From: SAR324 cluster bacterium
Lineage (GTDB): Bacteria; SAR324; JACQKK01
NCBI GenBank assembly: GCA_022572825.1
Contig: JACZVE010000133.1
Span: forward strand, 1 to 7,844
Direction: 5' to 3'
DNA length: 7,844 nt
Both the position numbers and the translations under genes were made by a program. Shown here piece by piece: positions 5,934-7,844 of this stretch (position 1 is the stretch's first letter; the number at the start of each line of letters is the position of its first letter). Below the pieces are notes generated by a model that worked only from the letters and a program-made list of their open reading frames with translations, ran no database searches and was not told where the DNA came from.

Positions 5934-6328
5934 GAGGAAGCCCGTTTTTCGAGCGCCTCGGTAATTTTATCCATGATGGTGTTCACGCTGAAGGGCTTGA
6001 TGATATAAGCATCGACGCCTTCCTTGCCCGCAGAGAGAATGGCGTTCTTGGTGTCGGCGGCGGTGATCATCAGGAACGGGATGTCGCGGGTGGGCATTGT
6101 TGCGGTGCGAATCTTCTTCAGCAACTGCATGCCGTCCAGACCCGGCATGGCCCAGTCGGTCAGCACGATGTCCACGCCCCCACGCTGTATGAACTGCCAG
6201 GCAATCTCTCCGTCTTCGGCCTCGAGGACCTGCGCGTATCCGATTTTCTTCACGATATTGACGATCACCTGGCGCAGGTTGGGGTTGTCCTCCGCAATGA
6301 GAATGCGCTTGCTGGTGTCCAAGTCCAT
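5930..6328 (-). CDS. Single-domain CheY-like response regulator
   Basis: The protein is a stand-alone receiver domain of 132 residues with no output domain. All phosphorylation residues are present: acidic pair Glu13-Asp14, phospho-acceptor Asp58 in LTDWAMPGLDG (56-66), switch Thr89 in MITAA, and Lys111-Pro112 in IIKPF. The start ATG at 6328 has AGAGGAA about 7 bases upstream. Such proteins relay phosphate or act by protein-protein contact, as CheY does at the flagellar motor. No histidine kinase, chemotaxis or flagellar gene is in the window, so the partner is unknown. Its stop overlaps the GTG start of the prmC-like gene by four bases, so the two are co-translated. Functional linkage of the two proteins is an inference from this coupling only. 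Confidence 0.94.
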   Translation of the reverse strand: MDLDTSKRILIAEDNPNLRQVIVNIVKKIGYAQVLEAEDGEIAWQFIQRGGVDIVLTDWAMPGLDGMQLLKKIRTATMPTRDIPFLMITAADTKNAILSAGKEGVDAYIIKPFSVNTIMDKITEALEKRASS

Positions 6329-6409
6329 CGGTATTCCTCTGCACGAGTGATTCCCTGAGGTAAACCCACCAGCGTCCCCAATCCTGGCTGTCGCAATACC
6401 TGACCGCTA

Positions 6410-6438
6410 TACATATTGAGCGAAGCATCCACAATCAA
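6410..6438 (-). promoter_or_regulatory. Candidate promoter of the regulator-prmC operon (divergent AT-rich island)
   Basis: On the minus strand TTGATT (plus 6433-6438) is followed after 17 bases by TATGTA (plus 6410-6415), a plausible but imperfect sigma-70 pair about 82 bases before the regulator ATG. The surrounding 6408-6460 is the most AT-rich segment of the window. On the plus strand it also holds TATAAA at 6445-6450, a good -10 for the riboswitch transcript, but with only a poor -35 (GAAGCA, 6422-6427). The two transcripts are therefore likely to start back to back here. Confidence 0.4.
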
Positions 6439-6524
6439 CTTTTTTATAAACAATATTTTCCGCATTTGCCACGAACGATCCCTGCGGTTGCGGTCAGGTG
6501 GCAGCCGTGGTACGCCTGTCATTA

Positions 6525-6622
6525 CTCTCACCCGGGGAGCTGGAAGTGCTGGCTGAGATGCGACCTTTGGTCGTAGACCCGTTGAACCTGACCCGGTTAA
6601 CACCGGCGGAGGAAGCGTGATC
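6525..6622 (+). promoter_or_regulatory. TPP (thiamine pyrophosphate) riboswitch, THI element
   Basis: The conserved core is present in order: GGGGAGC (6534-6540), GGCTGAGA (6551-6558), a P3 hairpin CGACC/GGTCG (6561-6565 and 6569-6573), ACCCGTTGAACCTGA (6577-6591), the P5 stem CCGG/CCGG around GGTTAACACC, and GGCGGAGGAAG (6605-6615). TCAC (6528-6531) can pair with GTGA (6617-6620) as part of P1. GGCTGAGA recognises the pyrimidine part of TPP and the CCTGA/GCG region its diphosphate side. It sits upstream of an ABC transporter, which should be repressed when TPP is abundant. The downstream hairpin suggests control at translation initiation. Confidence 0.96.
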
Positions 6623-6650
6623 CCACCTGGCTATTCAACGCCCTCTTCCC

Positions 6651-6686
6651 TCTTCCCGGCCCGTTATTACCCTCATCCCGGGAAGA
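6651..6686 (+). promoter_or_regulatory. RBS-sequestering hairpin (riboswitch expression platform)
   Basis: TCTTCCCGG (6651-6659) is perfectly complementary to CCGGGAAGA (6678-6686), a 9-bp stem with an 18-base loop. The 3' arm contains GGGAAG, the only purine-rich Shine-Dalgarno candidate before the TTG start at 6694. Folding would hide the RBS. No T-run follows, so this is a translational platform rather than a terminator. The 5' arm lies in a tandem pyrimidine tract (CCCTCTT twice, 6641-6654), which could also pair with GGAGGAAG at the 3' end of the aptamer and act as an anti-sequestering alternative. Confidence 0.7.
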
Positions 6687-6693
6687 TATTTGC

Positions 6694-7473
6694 TTGAAAG
6701 CGCTGCAGGCGGAATCCGCCATTGAGGCGCTGAGCCTCTCCAAGTCGTTTCAGGGCGCGCAGGGGCGCTATCTCGTGCTCGACAACGTGTCGCTGACCAT
6801 CACCCGGGGCGAGTTCGTCAGCATGCTCGGGCCATCGGGCGGCGGAAAGTCCACGCTGCTCAATGTGCTGGCGGGCCTGGAGCAGCCGGATGAGGGCACT
6901 GTACGGATTGAAGGGCGGGCGCCCGGTTGGTACCCGTCCATCGCTTACATGCAGCAGAAGGACCTCCTGCTGCCATGGCGCACGCTATGGGACAACGTCC
7001 TGCTCGCTCCCGAGTTGAAATCTCGCGCGGAAAAGCGACGCGCGGCGGACACGGCGCGGAAACTGGTGCATGAGTTCAAGTTGGAGGGCTTCCTGCGTAC
7101 CTATCCCGCCCAGCTCTCCGGCGGAATGCGGCAGCGCGCCGCGCTGATTCGCACCTTGCTCTGCGACCAGGACATCCTGTTGCTCGACGAGCCGTTCGGG
7201 GCGCTGGATGCCATCACCCGCGGGCGCCTGCAAGCGCTGCTGCTCCGCGTGTGGCGCGCCTACGGCAAGACGGTGCTGCTGGTCACCCACGATGTGGACG
7301 AGGCGGTGCTGCTGTCGGACCGCGTGGTCGTGCTGTCTGCCATGCCCGGACGGGTCTTGGGTGAGTATGCAATCCCGATTCCTCAGCACGCCCGCGCGGC
7401 GTCGCCGGAAACCCCGCGCTTGAAAGCGCGCATCTTGGAAACCTTGGTGGGCGATGCAACCGACGCGTCATAA
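6694..7473 (+). CDS. thiZ: ABC transporter ATP-binding protein, probable thiamine-pyrimidine importer
   Basis: This ATPase of the NitT/TauT/SsuB family has 259 residues. It powers uptake through the permease encoded next. Walker A is GPSGGGKST (46-54), the Q-loop is YMQQKD (85-90) followed by the family's LLLPWRT, the signature is LSGGMRQR (141-148), Walker B is ILLLDEP (161-167) with Glu166, the D-loop is GALD and the switch histidine is His199. The start is TTG at 6694, with GGGAAG 8 bases upstream; no in-frame ATG lies closer to the family start. The TPP riboswitch directly upstream is what points to a thiamine precursor such as HMP or formylaminopyrimidine rather than nitrate, taurine or sulfonate. 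The thiZ name rests on that context. The stop overlaps the permease start by 20 bases. A ThiY-like binding protein is expected beyond the right edge. Confidence 0.9.
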   Translation: MKALQAESAIEALSLSKSFQGAQGRYLVLDNVSLTITRGEFVSMLGPSGGGKSTLLNVLAGLEQPDEGTVRIEGRAPGWYPSIAYMQQKDLLLPWRTLWDNVLLAPELKSRAEKRRAADTARKLVHEFKLEGFLRTYPAQLSGGMRQRAALIRTLLCDQDILLLDEPFGALDAITRGRLQALLLRVWRAYGKTVLLVTHDVDEAVLLSDRVVVLSAMPGRVLGEYAIPIPQHARAASPETPRLKARILETLVGDATDAS

Positions 7474-7844
7474 TGCACGGCCGTCAGCGGGCGGCGCCTC
7501 TGCGAAGCGGCTGGAGGGGGGCGCGGCGGGCAGGCTGCAGCCCGGGCGCTGGTTGTACCCGCTATTGCTTATCGGTGTCATGGTGGGGGCCTGGGAGGTG
7601 ATCGTGAAGCTCCAGGACATCCCCCATTACATCCTTCCGCCCCCCAGCGAAGTGTTGGCGACACTGGTCGAAAAACGCGCGGTGTTTCTTCGCCATGGCG
7701 GCGTGACGGTGCTGGAGGTGCTGGCCGGGGGCGCGCTGGGCGTGGGGGTGGGCATGCTGCTGGGAACGGCCCTGTTCTTCTCCGCGCCGCTGGAAAAGGC
7801 CGTCTATCCGCTGCTGATCACCTCTCAGAACGTGCCCGTGTTCG
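7454..7844 (+). CDS. thiX: ABC transporter permease, N-terminal part (cut by window edge)
   Basis: The frame opens at ATG 7454, 20 bases inside the ATPase gene, and runs off the window after 130 codons. The first 30 residues are polar and Arg/Gly/Ala-rich. A first membrane segment spans about 33-50 (WLYPLLLIGVMVGAWEVIV). ILPPPSEVLATL (60-71) is a hallmark of SsuC/TauC/ThiX-type permeases. A second segment spans about 84-110 (VLEVLAGGALGVGVGML within it). YPLLITSQNVPVF at the end matches the conserved stretch before the third helix in this family. The EAA loop that contacts the ATPase lies beyond the edge. With the TPP riboswitch and ThiZ-like ATPase it should form an inner-membrane importer of a thiamine pyrimidine precursor. 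Confidence 0.88.
   Translation, partial: MQPTRHNARPSAGGASAKRLEGGAAGRLQPGRWLYPLLLIGVMVGAWEVIVKLQDIPHYILPPPSEVLATLVEKRAVFLRHGGVTVLEVLAGGALGVGVGMLLGTALFFSAPLEKAVYPLLITSQNVPVF

Noticed and set aside
1..7844. CRISPR array, tRNA/rRNA genes, transposase or integrase, toxin-antitoxin pairs
   Set aside because: Looked for on both strands; no regular repeat-spacer pattern, cloverleaf, IS ends or recognisable mobile-element proteins found.

Overview
The window is GC-rich bacterial DNA with compact operons, a C4 zinc-finger DksA, a PrmC-type methyltransferase, a CheY-like regulator and a TPP riboswitch. This fits a proteobacterium in the broad sense. The class cannot be fixed from the sequence: the short DksA form, with a CxxC pair inside RPVTTFCINCK, looks more like deltaproteobacterial or related proteins than the longer E. 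coli form.

Layout. (1) 1-312, minus strand: the first 104 codons of a secreted lipoprotein gene that leaves the window on the left. It has an excellent ribosome binding site and a lipobox. (2) 313-987: a long gene-free, divergent intergenic region with a helically phased short repeat (423-459), an extended dyad (637-680) and a direct repeat (914-942). (3) 988-3349, plus strand: a two-gene nucleotide-sugar unit, an extended-SDR epimerase/dehydratase followed by a UDP-glucose 6-dehydrogenase that closely resembles the animal/plant form. Together they would make UDP-glucuronate and a derivative of it, or another sugar nucleotide, for a surface polysaccharide. (4) 3350-3881: a second long gene-free stretch with a GC-rich dyad and a plausible sigma-70 promoter at its end. 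(5) 3882-4918, plus strand: dksA (stringent-response cofactor of RNA polymerase) and dcd (dCTP deaminase). (6) 5013-6328, minus strand: a single-domain response regulator whose stop codon overlaps the GTG start of a PrmC-like methyltransferase gene. (7) 6410-7844: an AT-rich divergent promoter island, a TPP riboswitch with a hairpin that covers the ribosome binding site, then an ABC ATPase gene (TTG start) and an overlapping permease gene cut by the right edge. This reads as a thiamine-pyrimidine (HMP or related) importer of ThiXYZ type.

Most of the window is ordinary housekeeping and cell-envelope metabolism. I see no clear new defence, mobile or RNA-guided system. The items most worth a second look are the eukaryote-like UDP-glucose dehydrogenase, the translationally coupled regulator/PrmC pair with two unusual motif substitutions, the RBS-masking riboswitch platform, and the structured DNA between the lipoprotein gene and the sugar-nucleotide genes. 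These are inferences from reading the sequence; no database search was possible.
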